NCBI GenBank assembly: GCA_029548025.1
Contig: JAKPOE010000338.1
Span: 1 to 49,221 of the forward strand
Reading direction: 5' to 3'
From: Spirochaetota bacterium
GTDB lineage: Bacteria > Spirochaetota > UBA4802 > UB4802
DNA length: 49,221 nucleotides
In this document: piece by piece, positions 1-9,928 of the stretch
Layout: the number at the start of each line of letters is the position of its first letter
How positions within the stretch are numbered: position 1 is the first letter of the stretch
Notes under the pieces: model-generated
Seen by the model: the letters and a program-made list of their open reading frames with translations, nothing else
What the model was told of the DNA's origin: nothing
Database searches by the model: none
Position numbers and translations under genes: made by a program

Positions 1-1
1 T

Positions 2-2188
2 ATACGGCTTTCGTTTATATATACTATTGTAGTTATTGTATCCGCTACTGCGCTTCTTACCATCAATAGAACAGGTGCTACCTACAATTATGAGGCTGGT
101 GATATAGCACGTGAGGATATCCGTGCACCAATGAATATTGAATACCCGGTTGCTTTAGAAACGGAAATAGAAAAAAGCCGTATAGCGGAATCCATGCCTG
201 CGGTATTTGATCTCAACGAATCAATTGTAGAGGATAAGCTTAAGATATGCAATATATTGTGTGAAGCTGTCATTAAGGTTAAGCAGCAGATGCCGGATAC
301 CAATCCTTTTGAGCAGGTTTTATTGCTCAGAACCATGCTGCCTGATTATCTCCAGTATTCAGATAAGGTATTAATTGGGCTATTGCAATATGATGAGCAG
401 CTTTTACATAGAGATGTAAATAAAGTTATTTTACAGGTTTACAATAATGGAATTCTTGAAAAGCAGTATACAAATCCGCTTAAGCTCAAATCAAATTTTA
501 TAGTCATACGGGTTATTGGCAATACTTCAGAATTAAAGGAAAAGCAGGTCAGTATTGATGCTCTGTATGACATCAACAAAATTAAAACATTAGTACCGGT
601 AATATGTAAAGAAGTATGTAATCAGCCCTCAAATGAGGTCGTCTATGCTATCAGTTCGGTTGTTATGAGTTTGTTACAACCTAACCTTTTTTATAATGAA
701 GAAGAAACAAAGAAAAGAATAACCGATGCCATTCAATCGGTAAAACCGGTGATGCGTGTAATTAAGAAAGGACAATCAATTGCGCGTGAAGGGGATACAA
801 TCACTGAAGATGTTTTGAAAAAAATTGATATTATCAATAAAAATTCCAGGTTTTCAGGTTTCAGCTTTGTACTGGGATTACTTCTTACCCAATTGGGTTT
901 TCTGATCATTTTTGGCTATTTTTTAATTACCTATTATACCAATCTGGTTGTTGACAATAAGATGCCATTGATTGTGTTTACCCTTGTCATGGCATTTATC
1001 ATTATTACTTTTTTTATGGCACGATGGCAGGGTAGAATGTTTGAAGGGCTTTTCTTTCCTCTTCTTTTGCCAATACCACTGATAACAATGATATTGGCTA
1101 TAATGTACAATATCCATATTGCCATGTTAATTGGGATGTATATTGTATTCTTTGTAGCAATTATCACAAAAGGTGATTTTACATCATTACTGCTGGCTTT
1201 CAGTTCGGCACTTTCAGGAGTGTTTGTTGTAGGTGATGTAGAACGGCGATCAGACTTTTTACGGGGAGGATTTACTTTAGGACTTATTAACTCGGTGATT
1301 GTTGTTTCAGTTGGTTTAATGAATGAATTATCATTTGCTATGATTCTTAATAATATAGGGCTTGCGTTTGTTTCAGGAATTATCAATGCGATAGTTGTTT
1401 TTGGAGTATTCCCAATCTATGAAAACCTTTTTGGTTTAACAACAAAATTTAAATTGCTGGAACTATCCGATCTTAATGCACCTATTTTCAGGGAGATGCT
1501 TATAAAAGCTCCGGGAACATACAACCATTCAATCATGGTTGCAACGCTTGCTGAATCCGCATGTAAGGAGATTGGAGCCAATGCGTTGCTTGCCAGGGTT
1601 GGAGGATATTACCATGATATAGGTAAAATTCAGGATGCAAACTTTTATATTGAAAATAAGGTTACCGATCCGCGCGCTAAAAAGTTATCTGCCCTTGAGT
1701 ATTGTAAATTGATCATCTCTCATGTTGAGAAGGGAGTTGAGCTGGCGCGCAAAAATAATCTACCCGAGATGGTAATAGATTTTATCCGTGAACATCATGG
1801 ACAAACAGTAATGACATATTTTTACCATCAGGCACTGGAGGAGAGTGGTGCCAGTGGAGATATTATCCAGAAAAGTGATTTTCAGTATCCCGGTCCTAAA
1901 CCGCATACACGGGAAACTGCAGTTGTTATGCTTGCAGATGCAATTGAGGCTGCTGCACGTTCTATTCAGGAACCAACCATCGAAAAATTAGAATCGTTGA
2001 TAAAACGAATAATCAATAACCGTTTGAACGAAGGTGATCTGGATCATGCTGATATTACCATGAATGAGCTTAATAAGATTCAGCATTCCATACTGCGGGT
2101 ATTGCAGGGAATATTTCACTCACGCATTGAATATCCAACAGATGATGAAATTAATAGATTAGAGCAACGATCAGAGCATGGCCATTAA
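2..2188 (+). CDS. pgpH: 7TM-HD family cyclic-dinucleotide phosphodiesterase (PgpH-like), 5' end outside window
   Basis: The reading frame is open from base 2, so the N-terminus lies upstream. Visible order: the end of a first membrane helix, an extracytoplasmic region beginning with the YNYEAGDIAREDIRAP stretch typical of the 7TMR-HDED domain (about 65-850), six or more hydrophobic helices (about 860-1440), then a cytoplasmic HD domain (about 1490-2150). HD-domain metal ligands are visible: an NHS histidine near 1527, HDIG near 1614 and EHHG near 1790. In this family the HD domain hydrolyses c-di-AMP, as shown for Listeria PgpH. Activity here is inferred from intact motifs. It overlaps ybeY by 11 bases, an adjacency widely seen in bacteria, so the two are likely cotranscribed. 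One GCGATAGT copy lies at 1388. Confidence 0.9.
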   Translation: MRLSFIYTIVVIVSATALLTINRTGATYNYEAGDIAREDIRAPMNIEYPVALETEIEKSRIAESMPAVFDLNESIVEDKLKICNILCEAVIKVKQQMPDTNPFEQVLLLRTMLPDYLQYSDKVLIGLLQYDEQLLHRDVNKVILQVYNNGILEKQYTNPLKLKSNFIVIRVIGNTSELKEKQVSIDALYDINKIKTLVPVICKEVCNQPSNEVVYAISSVVMSLLQPNLFYNEEETKKRITDAIQSVKPVMRVIKKGQSIAREGDTITEDVLKKIDIINKNSRFSGFSFVLGLLLTQLGFLIIFGYFLITYYTNLVVDNKMPLIVFTLVMAFIIITFFMARWQGRMFEGLFFPLLLPIPLITMILAIMYNIHIAMLIGMYIVFFVAIITKGDFTSLLLAFSSALSGVFVVGDVERRSDFLRGGFTLGLINSVIVVSVGLMNELSFAMILNNIGLAFVSGIINAIVVFGVFPIYENLFGLTTKFKLLELSDLNAPIFREMLIKAPGTYNHSIMVATLAESACKEIGANALLARVGGYYHDIGKIQDANFYIENKVTDPRAKKLSALEYCKLIISHVEKGVELARKNNLPEMVIDFIREHHGQTVMTYFYHQALEESGASGDIIQKSDFQYPGPKPHTRETAVVMLADAIEAAARSIQEPTIEKLESLIKRIINNRLNEGDLDHADITMNELNKIQHSILRVLQGIFHSRIEYPTDDEINRLEQRSEHGH

Positions 2189-2624
2189 CATTACTATTGA
2201 AAGTGAAGATATTTCAGTTTCTAAATATTTAAAAACATTCTGTAAAAAAAACATCAAGGCTATACTACGGTATCTCCACATTGATAATGTTGCTGTAACG
2301 CTTGTGCTTACCGGTGATGCATCAATTGCCCGTTTTAACAGAAACTATCGCAAAAAAAAAGGACCAACTGATGTGCTTTCCTTTGCCTACCGCGAGGCGC
2401 CAACGCCACTTGCTGACGGTTTGCCTGAATATCTTGGTGATGTAATCATATCACTTGAAACAGCACAAAAACAGGCACAAGAATATAATGTTACCCTGCA
2501 TGACGAAATGCTGCGGCTTATTGTTCATGGTATGTTGCATCTGTTGGGCTATGACCATGAGCAATATTACAAAAAAAAACAGATGCAAAAAAAAGAAGAA
2601 GAACTGCTGCAGCATTTACGTTGA
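2178..2624 (+). CDS. ybeY: Endoribonuclease YbeY (rRNA maturation factor)
   Basis: A 148-residue protein, normal for the family. The zinc-binding signature H-x3-H-x5-H is complete in HGMLHLLGYDH close to the C-terminus, and the upstream GPTDVLSFAYRE segment is a YbeY hallmark. YbeY is a metal-dependent endoribonuclease involved in 16S rRNA 3'-end maturation and late 70S ribosome quality control. The ATG lies inside the last codons of pgpH (11-base overlap), which suggests translational coupling. It converges on the phosphohexomutase gene with only 18 bases between the stop codons, leaving no room for a long terminator. Confidence 0.95.
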   Translation: MAINITIESEDISVSKYLKTFCKKNIKAILRYLHIDNVAVTLVLTGDASIARFNRNYRKKKGPTDVLSFAYREAPTPLADGLPEYLGDVIISLETAQKQAQEYNVTLHDEMLRLIVHGMLHLLGYDHEQYYKKKQMQKKEEELLQHLR

Positions 2625-2642
2625 TAAGCAACAAAAATAATT

Positions 2643-4388
2643 TTAGTCTATATTCACAATAGTTTTTATGGTGTTCAGCAGCTCATCGGCTAATTGGTCG
2701 TTGCAATGATTTACCTCCTGTGATGCCTGCTTGATATCATCAGCTTGCTTGCATGAGCTAAAATAAAATTTAATCTTGGGCTCCGTACCTGATGGACGCA
2801 TGGTAACCTTTGATCTATTTTCTAGACTATATTGCAAAACATCCGATGGTGGGAGATTGGCCGGTTTAGTGGCTCCGCTTGCAATGTCTACAATTCCTGC
2901 TTTGCCGTCAAGGATGGATACAACCTTTATACCAGCAAACTGCTGTGGAGGGTTGCTGCGAAAATGTTTCATGATGGTTTTTATTTTTTCTATTCCTTCC
3001 ACTCCTTTCAAGGTCAGTGAAACCAATTTTTCATTGTAGTACCCAAACCTGCTATAAATTTCATATAGAAAGTCGTTAAGCGTTTTGTTTTGTTTATGCA
3101 GCCAGTGTGTCATCTCTGCAAAGAAATAGCATGAGCTTACGGCATCTTTGTCGCGCACAAAATCAAGGGGTAAATAACCATAGCTCTCTTCACCGCCAAA
3201 GATAAAGGTATGCGTATGCTCATAGTCCCGTATCTTCTTTGCAATCCACTTAAAACCGGTAAGAACATTTTCCATTGATACATGGAAGTAATCAGCTATA
3301 GCCTGCTGCAGTTCGGTGGTAACAATGGTCTTAACCACAAAACTGTTGCGGGGCAATCTATTGTGATGCTGCCGCTGTAATAAAATATAATACAGCAGCA
3401 TGCTCCCTATCTGATTGCCGTTTATTAATGTATACTCGCCATTGGTATCTTTGAATGCAACACCCATACGGTCGGCATCAGGGTCGGTGGCAAGTACTAT
3501 ATCGGCATTCATGGTTTTAGCCAATGCTATTGCCATGGTAAGCGCTTCAGGTTCTTCGGGATTTGGTGATGCAACCGTTGGGAAGTTGCCATCCGGAATT
3601 GCCTGCTTTTCCACAACGTTGACATTGGTAAATCCAAATTTTTGTAAAATCATGGGTACAATGTTGTAGCCTGTTCCATGAAGCGGCGTAAAAACAATAT
3701 TGATGGGCGATAGTTCCTGTGATTTGAATATAACACCGGAAAGTTTATCTGCATAGCTATTGATTATTTCATTGCCAGCCAGTTGTATCAATTTATTTCC
3801 AGCAGCCTTGTGAAAATCCATCTTTTTAATTTGCGTAATTGCATTAATTTTTTGCACCTCATCAATGATCTCTTTATCCTGCGGAGGAACAACCTGACCG
3901 CCGTCGTTCCAGTATACTTTATAGCCGTTATATTCGGGAGGGTTGTGGCTTGCGGTTATAACAATACCGGCGGTTGCCTTGAAATAGCGTATGGCATACG
4001 AGCAGATGGGTGTTGGCGTAATATCGCTGAATAGATATACCATGATGCCGTTAGCAGCTAAAATACTGGCTGCCTCCTTTGAAAAAACATCCGACATCCT
4101 CCGTGAGTCATAGGCTATGACAACACCCTGTTCAGCGCTCCCTTTTTGTAAAATGTAATTGGCAAGTCCCTGCGTTGCCATACCAACGGTATAGATATTC
4201 ATCCTGTTGGTACCGGCTCCAATTATACCCCGTAACCCTCCTGTACCAAATTCTAAATTGGTATAGAAGCGTTCATACAGTTCTTTTTCATTGTTTTGTT
4301 GTACCAGTTGATTAATTTCACTGATGGTTTCATTATCAAACGGTGGCTGTTGCCATTGCTGTATGCGCTTTGCAATTTCGTTGTCCAT
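2643..4388 (-). CDS. Phosphohexomutase (phosphoglucomutase/phosphomannomutase)
   Basis: An alpha-D-phosphohexomutase of about 581 residues, the length of the Firmicute PgcA/phosphopentomutase-like branch. Motifs in order: the phosphoserine loop TASHNPPEYNGYKVYW, the metal loop DPDADRMG, the sugar-binding loop GGEESYGYL and the phosphate-binding RPSGTEPKIKFY near the C-terminus. It interconverts hexose 1- and 6-phosphates for cell-wall and glycogen precursors; glucose versus mannose specificity cannot be settled here. An in-frame ATG exists 48 bases upstream (4436), but the ATG at 4388 has GGGAGA eight bases before it and is preferred. It is divergent from tilS and convergent with ybeY. A GCGATAGT word lies inside at 3707. 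Confidence 0.93.
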   Translation of the reverse strand: MDNEIAKRIQQWQQPPFDNETISEINQLVQQNNEKELYERFYTNLEFGTGGLRGIIGAGTNRMNIYTVGMATQGLANYILQKGSAEQGVVIAYDSRRMSDVFSKEAASILAANGIMVYLFSDITPTPICSYAIRYFKATAGIVITASHNPPEYNGYKVYWNDGGQVVPPQDKEIIDEVQKINAITQIKKMDFHKAAGNKLIQLAGNEIINSYADKLSGVIFKSQELSPINIVFTPLHGTGYNIVPMILQKFGFTNVNVVEKQAIPDGNFPTVASPNPEEPEALTMAIALAKTMNADIVLATDPDADRMGVAFKDTNGEYTLINGNQIGSMLLYYILLQRQHHNRLPRNSFVVKTIVTTELQQAIADYFHVSMENVLTGFKWIAKKIRDYEHTHTFIFGGEESYGYLPLDFVRDKDAVSSCYFFAEMTHWLHKQNKTLNDFLYEIYSRFGYYNEKLVSLTLKGVEGIEKIKTIMKHFRSNPPQQFAGIKVVSILDGKAGIVDIASGATKPANLPPSDVLQYSLENRSKVTMRPSGTEPKIKFYFSSCKQADDIKQASQEVNHCNDQLADELLNTIKTIVNID

Positions 4389-4699
4389 AACGCTATCTCC
4401 CTGAAAATAGATATTGTTGTTTTGGCGCATTGTCATGCGCTCCTATTATGCTATGCAACTATCTACAATTACTAAAAAAATATACAACCCCATATTGTTG
4501 CATAAACGGTATTATTACAATTGCAATAGCAAAATTATCAATGCTTTTTTTATAGTATTGTATAATGCAGACCAACTGGCATGTGCTATTGATAAAAACT
4601 TTTACATTCATGAAAAAATTTTTTCGTTGCAACAATGGACTGCAATAACCACAATAGAGGCACTATTTCATTATATTTTATGCAGGTTAGTTTTAACCA
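4389..4699. other. Divergent intergenic region between phosphohexomutase and tilS
   Basis: This 311-base AT-rich spacer should hold promoters for both divergent genes. The best hexamer is TATAAT at 4561-4566 (+), but no convincing -35 box sits 16-18 bases upstream. Short open frames here have no ribosome binding site or recognisable protein signature and I regard them as chance. Confidence 0.5.
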
Positions 4700-6103
4700 A
4701 TGGAAACCATTGTCAATACAGTTTATGAATTCATAGTCAACAATAACCTTATCGTCCCTGGCGACAGGGTACTGGTATCGGTGTCTGCCGGGAAGGATTC
4801 CATGGCATTGCTGCATATTCTTTTTGTATTGCGCGTAAGGCTTGATTGCACAATTGCTATCTATCATCTTGACCATACAGTGCGTGGTGATGAATCATTT
4901 GATGACCTGCTGTTTGTGATACAGCAGGCAGCACGGTATGGTATTGGTGCATTTGTTGAACGGTATAATTTTAACCAGCATAAAGAAAAAGGCAAAAGCT
5001 TTGAGCAGCAGGCACGTGAATACCGCTATGCCCGTTTACAAATGGTAGCACATGAATATGGCTACACAAAGATTGCAACCGCCCACACCTGTGATGATCA
5101 GATTGAAACATTGGTTATGCGAATATTTCAGGGAACAGGGCTGCAGGGATTACAGGCAATACCGCTTATCAATAATACTATCATCCGCCCGCTTTTGTCA
5201 TTGCATGCAGACGATGTCTATGCATATTGTACCTGTAATGAGCTATCGTACCGTCATGATTTAACCAATGATGATACGCACTATCTGCGAAACTTTATAC
5301 GGCACGAGGTTATCCCTCTGGTTAAAAAAAGGTTCCCCACTTTTGATAAAGCATTGCTCAATTTGCAGCAGCAGGCTCTGGGTGCTGTCAAAAGTATAGA
5401 GCAGCTTATGGCAAAGGTTTATCCTGATTGTATCAAACAGGGAGGCAATCATGTTGAGGTGCCTGAGGATGCTCTATCCCTCAATGAATACTTATTCAAA
5501 TTTTACTGTGCCTCCATTATCAGTAACTATCTCCACAGGTATTGTGATACGGCTATGCTGGATGCGCTTTACAGGGCACATGTATCGGATAAAAAAAATG
5601 TAACGCTGTTTGAGGGTAACGGTATATTTGTTTACCGGCGGGTAAAGCAATCGGGTGCAGTGTTGCTGTTTTGCTCTGACCCCATTATGGGCGATAGTAA
5701 CTATGAATATACAATTCCGCTGGGTGAAGATATTTATATTGATGAATTGGGTTTAACCGTACGCTGTATGGTTATGGAGTCAACGGATGCCATGCCATGC
5801 ACAGAAAGTAAAACGATAGTGTTGCGCTACACCGGATATGGTGATATCGTTGTCAGAAACAGACGCAGTGGTGATACGATTTTCCGAAAAGCAGGAAGGC
5901 GCACCCTGAAGCGTTTATATATTGATTATAAGCTTACGCCTGAACAAAAGCAAAAGCTACCAATCATTGTCGTTGATAACTGTGTGGCTGCGGTATTGTT
6001 TGATACAATAATTTCCCAAAAACCAGCAATTTCACAAACTTTTTTGCCGTTGCCGCATGAAAAAATGCTTGTTATTCACTATTGGTATAATCATAATGAT
6101 TAA
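4700..6103 (+). CDS. tilS: tRNA(Ile)-lysidine synthase TilS
   Basis: A 467-residue protein with the PP-loop SAGKDS at residues 29-34, followed by ALLHIL and the HLDH/HTVRG region typical of TilS. THTCDDQIETLVMRIFQGTGLQGLQAI is also diagnostic, and the C-terminal TilS substrate-binding region is present (RSGDTIFRKAGRRTLKRL). TilS converts C34 of tRNA-Ile(CAU) to lysidine so that it reads AUA, using ATP and lysine in the cytoplasm. It lies just upstream of ftsH, a common arrangement (tilS-hpt-ftsH) in which hpt is missing here. The start has only a weak upstream AGG. A 26-base stretch around 5673-5698 carries both over-represented words, GCTCTGACCCC and GCGATAGT. Confidence 0.95.
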   Translation: METIVNTVYEFIVNNNLIVPGDRVLVSVSAGKDSMALLHILFVLRVRLDCTIAIYHLDHTVRGDESFDDLLFVIQQAARYGIGAFVERYNFNQHKEKGKSFEQQAREYRYARLQMVAHEYGYTKIATAHTCDDQIETLVMRIFQGTGLQGLQAIPLINNTIIRPLLSLHADDVYAYCTCNELSYRHDLTNDDTHYLRNFIRHEVIPLVKKRFPTFDKALLNLQQQALGAVKSIEQLMAKVYPDCIKQGGNHVEVPEDALSLNEYLFKFYCASIISNYLHRYCDTAMLDALYRAHVSDKKNVTLFEGNGIFVYRRVKQSGAVLLFCSDPIMGDSNYEYTIPLGEDIYIDELGLTVRCMVMESTDAMPCTESKTIVLRYTGYGDIVVRNRRSGDTIFRKAGRRTLKRLYIDYKLTPEQKQKLPIIVVDNCVAAVLFDTIISQKPAISQTFLPLPHEKMLVIHYWYNHND

Positions 6104-6144
6104 ATAACACTCACTCGTTACGATGAAGTAACATCATCTGATGC

Positions 6145-6200
6145 CCTATATATATTTTTTTCTGTAAAGTATATAGTCACATCATACAGAAAAGTTATAG
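6145..6200 (+). terminator. Possible tilS terminator or leader hairpin
   Basis: TTTTCTGT (6158-6165) and ACAGAAAA (6186-6193) are perfect complements, flanked by CTATA near 6146-6150 and TATAG at 6196-6200. Together they could fold a long AT-rich stem about 40-100 bases after the tilS stop. No clean U-tract follows, so termination is uncertain. Confidence 0.3.
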
Positions 6201-6231
6201 GGGGTGGAATAATTTATTTGAGTATTTCCAT

Positions 6232-6264
6232 AATTGTAGTATCTTGTAAGTGAATACTACAATT
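6232..6264 (+). promoter_or_regulatory. Candidate ftsH promoter embedded in an 11-bp perfect inverted repeat
   Basis: AATTGTAGTAT (6232-6242) and ATACTACAATT (6254-6264) are exact reverse complements with an 11-base spacer. The arms contain a sigma70-like -35 TTGTAG (6235-6240) and -10 TACAAT (6258-6263) exactly 17 bases apart. This looks like a promoter overlapped by a dyad-symmetric operator driving ftsH. The symmetry is seen directly; operator function is inferred. Confidence 0.45.
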
Positions 6265-6313
6265 GATACTATGACTTCTTAAACAGTAGTGATAATTACT
6301 ACGGGAGATTATG

Positions 6314-8233
6314 ATGAACAAAGCTGCAAAACAGGTTGCTCTACTTCTGCTTATCGTTGTATTGGCTATAGCAATATTCAGGATGAATGAAGTAAATTCT
6401 CAGAAGGTTGAGCAACTACAATATAGTGATTTCATAAAGAAAGTATACGAAAATAAGGTAAAATCGGTTAGCATCGTTAACGGTAAAAAAATAGAAGGCG
6501 CCTATACCAAGGGTGATAAGGTGTATCTCTTTGAGACAGTTATCCCCTATGCTGATCCTGATTTGATTAAAACGCTTATCAAGAATAAGGTAGAGGTTAA
6601 AGGCGAAGAGGTTGATGATAATTTCTTCTGGAAGGGTTTACTTAATTTCCTCCCATGGTTGCTATTTTTTGGATTTATCTGGTTTTTCATGATACGTCAG
6701 ATACAGTCTACCGGTAACAAAGCTATGAGTTTTGGCAAGGTAAGAGCAAAATTACAACCAGAAACAAAGAACAAGGTAACCTTTGCAGATGTTGCAGGTG
6801 TCGATGAAGCAAAAGTTGAACTGCAGGAGATTATTGAATTTTTAAAAGATCCTAAAAAATTCATCACAATTGGAGCAAAAATTCCCAAAGGCGTTCTTCT
6901 GGTTGGCCCTCCGGGAACGGGTAAAACATTGCTGGCACGTGCAGTTGCCGGGGAAGCAGGCGTACCATTTTTTTCCATCAGCGGTTCTGATTTTGTAGAG
7001 ATGTTTGTTGGTGTTGGCGCTTCGCGAGTTCGTGATCTTTTTGAACAGGGTAAACGCAATGCTCCCTGTATCATTTTTATTGATGAGATAGATGCTGTTG
7101 GCAGATTGCGTGGAGCAGGGTTGGGTGGTGGCCATGATGAACGAGAACAAACATTAAATCAATTACTGGTTGAAATGGATGGCTTCGAAACCAATGAAGG
7201 TGTGATTATTGTTGCAGCAACCAACCGTCCTGATGTTCTTGACCCGGCATTACTGCGTCCGGGGCGATTTGATCGTCAGGTTGTTGTGGATATACCTGAT
7301 ATCAAAGGCAGGGAAAAGATACTGGCTGTTCATACGCGCAAAATTCCTTTGGCAAAGGATGTAGACCTCAAGGTTATTGCTCGTGGGACACCGGGATTTA
7401 CCGGCGCTGATTTAGCAAATCTTGTTAATGAAGCAGCACTGCTGGCTGCGCGAAGAAATAAAAAGCGTGTAACAATGCTTGAAATGGAAGATGCTAAGGA
7501 CAAGGTATTGATGGGACCAGAACGTAAATCAGTGCTTATTTCAGCAGAGGAGAAAAAAGTCATTGCATACCATGAAGCCGGGCATGCTATTCTGGGTATC
7601 CTGACAGGAACTGACCCTATTCATAAAGTTACCGTAATACCACGCGGCAGGGCGCTGGGATTAACAATGCATTTGCCAAAAGAGGAACGACATATCCATA
7701 ATAAAGGATACTGGCTTGATCAGATAACCATATTGTTTGGCGGCCATGTAGCCGAAAAGATAAAATTTGGACAGGTTACCACAGGAGCAAGCAATGATAT
7801 AGAGCGTGCCACCGATATTGCACGGAGGATGGTTTGTGAGTGGGGGATGAGTGAAACGTTAGGCCCCCTTGCTTTTGGTAAAAAAAGTGAACAAATCTTT
7901 CTTGCACGGGAGATAGCTCAGCACAGAGACTACAGCGAGCAAACAGCACAGCTCATTGATAAAGAAGTGCATGAAATAGTTACAAGCTGCCGTGATAGAG
8001 CTATTATATTAATTGAAGAACATGCTGACAAATTTGAACTCATAGCAACAAACCTTATTGAACGCGAAACACTGAATGCACAGGAAATTGAACTGTTAAT
8101 GAAAGGTGAACCGTTGCCGCTAATTCATAACGGTGATAGTGAACCACCTGATGAAGATGAGCCAAAGATTGGAAAGGCAAAAAGAAAAACTGTATCCAAA
8201 TCATTGTTGGATAAAGAAATAATTCCAACATAG
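6314..8233 (+). CDS. ftsH: ATP-dependent zinc metalloprotease FtsH
   Basis: About 639 residues, normal for FtsH. Order: N-terminal membrane helix (about 7-22), short periplasmic domain, second helix (about 100-125), AAA+ module with Walker A GPPGTGKT (198-205), Walker [12 protein letters not shown], the second region of homology [21 protein letters not shown], then peptidase M41 with the zinc motif HEAGH (420-424). It is a hexameric membrane protease for membrane and short-lived regulatory proteins. Two adjacent ATGs exist (6311, 6314); GGGAG at 6303-6307 gives better spacing to the second. The downstream gene begins 17 bases after the stop. The promoter region holds a strong inverted repeat (6232-6264). 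Confidence 0.97.
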   Translation: MNKAAKQVALLLLIVVLAIAIFRMNEVNSQKVEQLQYSDFIKKVYENKVKSVSIVNGKKIEGAYTKGDKVYLFETVIPYADPDLIKTLIKNKVEVKGEEVDDNFFWKGLLNFLPWLLFFGFIWFFMIRQIQSTGNKAMSFGKVRAKLQPETKNKVTFADVAGVDEAKVELQEIIEFLKDPKKFITIGAKIPKGVLLVGPPGTGKTLLARAVAGEAGVPFFSISGSDFVEMFVGVGASRVRDLFEQGKRNAPCIIFIDEIDAVGRLRGAGLGGGHDEREQTLNQLLVEMDGFETNEGVIIVAATNRPDVLDPALLRPGRFDRQVVVDIPDIKGREKILAVHTRKIPLAKDVDLKVIARGTPGFTGADLANLVNEAALLAARRNKKRVTMLEMEDAKDKVLMGPERKSVLISAEEKKVIAYHEAGHAILGILTGTDPIHKVTVIPRGRALGLTMHLPKEERHIHNKGYWLDQITILFGGHVAEKIKFGQVTTGASNDIERATDIARRMVCEWGMSETLGPLAFGKKSEQIFLAREIAQHRDYSEQTAQLIDKEVHEIVTSCRDRAIILIEEHADKFELIATNLIERETLNAQEIELLMKGEPLPLIHNGDSEPPDEDEPKIGKAKRKTVSKSLLDKEIIPT

Positions 8234-8250
8234 ATGTCATTGAGGTTAGC

Positions 8251-9918
8251 ATGATTGATGATGAATTGGACAGGATATTGCAGGACATTGAACCCGAACA
8301 GGATTATTTAACAAAAAAAGTAAATGCCAGTAAAAAATATGAAGAATATATACTTGATGAAATAACCGAAGATAACAAAGAAATAACTTATACTCCTGAA
8401 AAAAAAGAAATATCATTAATTGCCAGGTATTTTGTAAATGGTCTTGTTAACGGTATCCATCGACATATAGAATTATCTCGGTCAATTCGTTCGCGTATGG
8501 ATATAGCTGAAATTCCTGAACAAATTGTTCCAATTTTAAAAAAATCATCCTATGCTATTTTTAAACTTATTGAAGATATTGAGATTTTATCAGATAAATG
8601 TATTAACGAGATCAATGAAACTAATTTAAAGAGGAGAGCAACAAAGGATTTCCCGCTTTATTTTGCTGACGATTTTCCTGATGATAACAGGCTGGATTTT
8701 ATTGTGCTTAAAGATACCTATGTATTGCTACGATTATTTAATAGCCAGATAAAGAAGGATTGGGTTGAATTAGAAAAACAAACATCAGTATTTAATTTTT
8801 CTGAAGGTGGTAAGCAATTAGCATTTCAGTTGAATGATAGTATTGTTGAAGCTTTACAGTTATGCAAGGCAACCGATATTTTAATTGAGTTAATTGCCAA
8901 TCATTTAGGATTGCCTCCCCATTATTATAATGCACCAGATGCTGAGATTAAATCCAGAATTCAATTTGCTGAATTTAAATCCTATACATTGCCATCAATA
9001 ATTGGTAATATTCACAAAGATGAAAATGATACCAGGTCAATTGAATCAGAGCTGCAAACATTGCAGGCAGATTCATCTGATGCTACAATAAATGAAAAGT
9101 TTGAAGACGAAAAACTGAATCCCCATAATCATAAAGTAGAATCAAAAAAAATTTTTAATCGCAATGATCAAAATAATGAATTAACCAAACAAGCTAACGT
9201 TTTTTTTACAGTTAAAGGCAGCAAACCATGGAATACGCGCGATCCCTACATTCTTCCAGTTGATGAGAATGTGTTGCTTGTTGAAGAGGAAGATCTTGAA
9301 TATATGGTTTATTATTCCAGAACATCAATGAATGAAGAGCAAATTAAAGCAGAATTACGAAGGGCTTTATTGAAATTAACTATTGATAGACAAAAATATG
9401 ATATTGTTGAAGAATATATAGAATACATCAATAAGAAGAGTATTTCGGTATTACAGGAAATGCTTGAATATTTTCATATCGACGATACCGATCAATGGCT
9501 TTTTTATTACCATTTGGGCCCTCAAACTATATGTCGCATTGTTTTAGCAGATATGCAGCTTACTGGTGAGGGTTACTGTTTTAGTTCACGTGATGGTAAA
9601 AAGATAAGGAAATTATTACCTTATGAATTTATTAAGAAGATGTCTCTGGAATGGTGCGAAAATAATATTAATAACAGGGATATACCGTTTGATAGTGTCA
9701 ATGCATTAGATTTAATACGAAGGCAGGTTTCTAAAAAATATTATTCAGAAGTTGATGAATTTGTTACAAAAATTGATTCTTATCTGGGGACGCTGGATTC
9801 TGAAATTTTGAAAAAACTTGATAGGCGATTATTTATAAAACAAAAAGCTTTACAGATATATAACCCAAAGCAAATACTGGTATATAATCGATTTATAGAT
9901 AAAACAATTTTTAAATAA
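8251..9918 (+). CDS. Unknown protein, 555 aa, downstream of ftsH
   Basis: I do not recognise this family. The protein is acidic and largely helical, with no signal peptide or membrane helix, so probably cytoplasmic. A charged, likely disordered middle (residues about 255-315) separates an N-terminal helical region from a C-terminal region that begins with DENVLLVEEEDLEYMVYYSR and ends near KTIFK. GAGG sits five bases before the ATG. It follows ftsH by 17 bases and precedes the SEC-C protein by 10, so the three are probably one operon. A role linked to FtsH or to protein quality control is only a guess from context. Base composition resembles the neighbours, without signs of recent transfer. 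Confidence 0.75.
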   Translation: MIDDELDRILQDIEPEQDYLTKKVNASKKYEEYILDEITEDNKEITYTPEKKEISLIARYFVNGLVNGIHRHIELSRSIRSRMDIAEIPEQIVPILKKSSYAIFKLIEDIEILSDKCINEINETNLKRRATKDFPLYFADDFPDDNRLDFIVLKDTYVLLRLFNSQIKKDWVELEKQTSVFNFSEGGKQLAFQLNDSIVEALQLCKATDILIELIANHLGLPPHYYNAPDAEIKSRIQFAEFKSYTLPSIIGNIHKDENDTRSIESELQTLQADSSDATINEKFEDEKLNPHNHKVESKKIFNRNDQNNELTKQANVFFTVKGSKPWNTRDPYILPVDENVLLVEEEDLEYMVYYSRTSMNEEQIKAELRRALLKLTIDRQKYDIVEEYIEYINKKSISVLQEMLEYFHIDDTDQWLFYYHLGPQTICRIVLADMQLTGEGYCFSSRDGKKIRKLLPYEFIKKMSLEWCENNINNRDIPFDSVNALDLIRRQVSKKYYSEVDEFVTKIDSYLGTLDSEILKKLDRRLFIKQKALQIYNPKQILVYNRFIDKTIFK

Positions 9919-9928
9919 TAGGGAGCCC

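Noticed and set aside
934..1386. 150-codon minus-strand frame inside the PgpH-like gene
   Set aside because: Antisense shadow of the membrane domain; the plus-strand protein has clear family motifs.
4414..4728. 104-codon open frame in the phosphohexomutase-tilS spacer
   Set aside because: No ribosome binding site and no recognisable features; composition is like AT-rich spacer.
6232..6264. CIRCE heat-shock element upstream of ftsH
   Set aside because: The dyad sequence does not match TTAGCACTC-N9-GAGTGCTAA.
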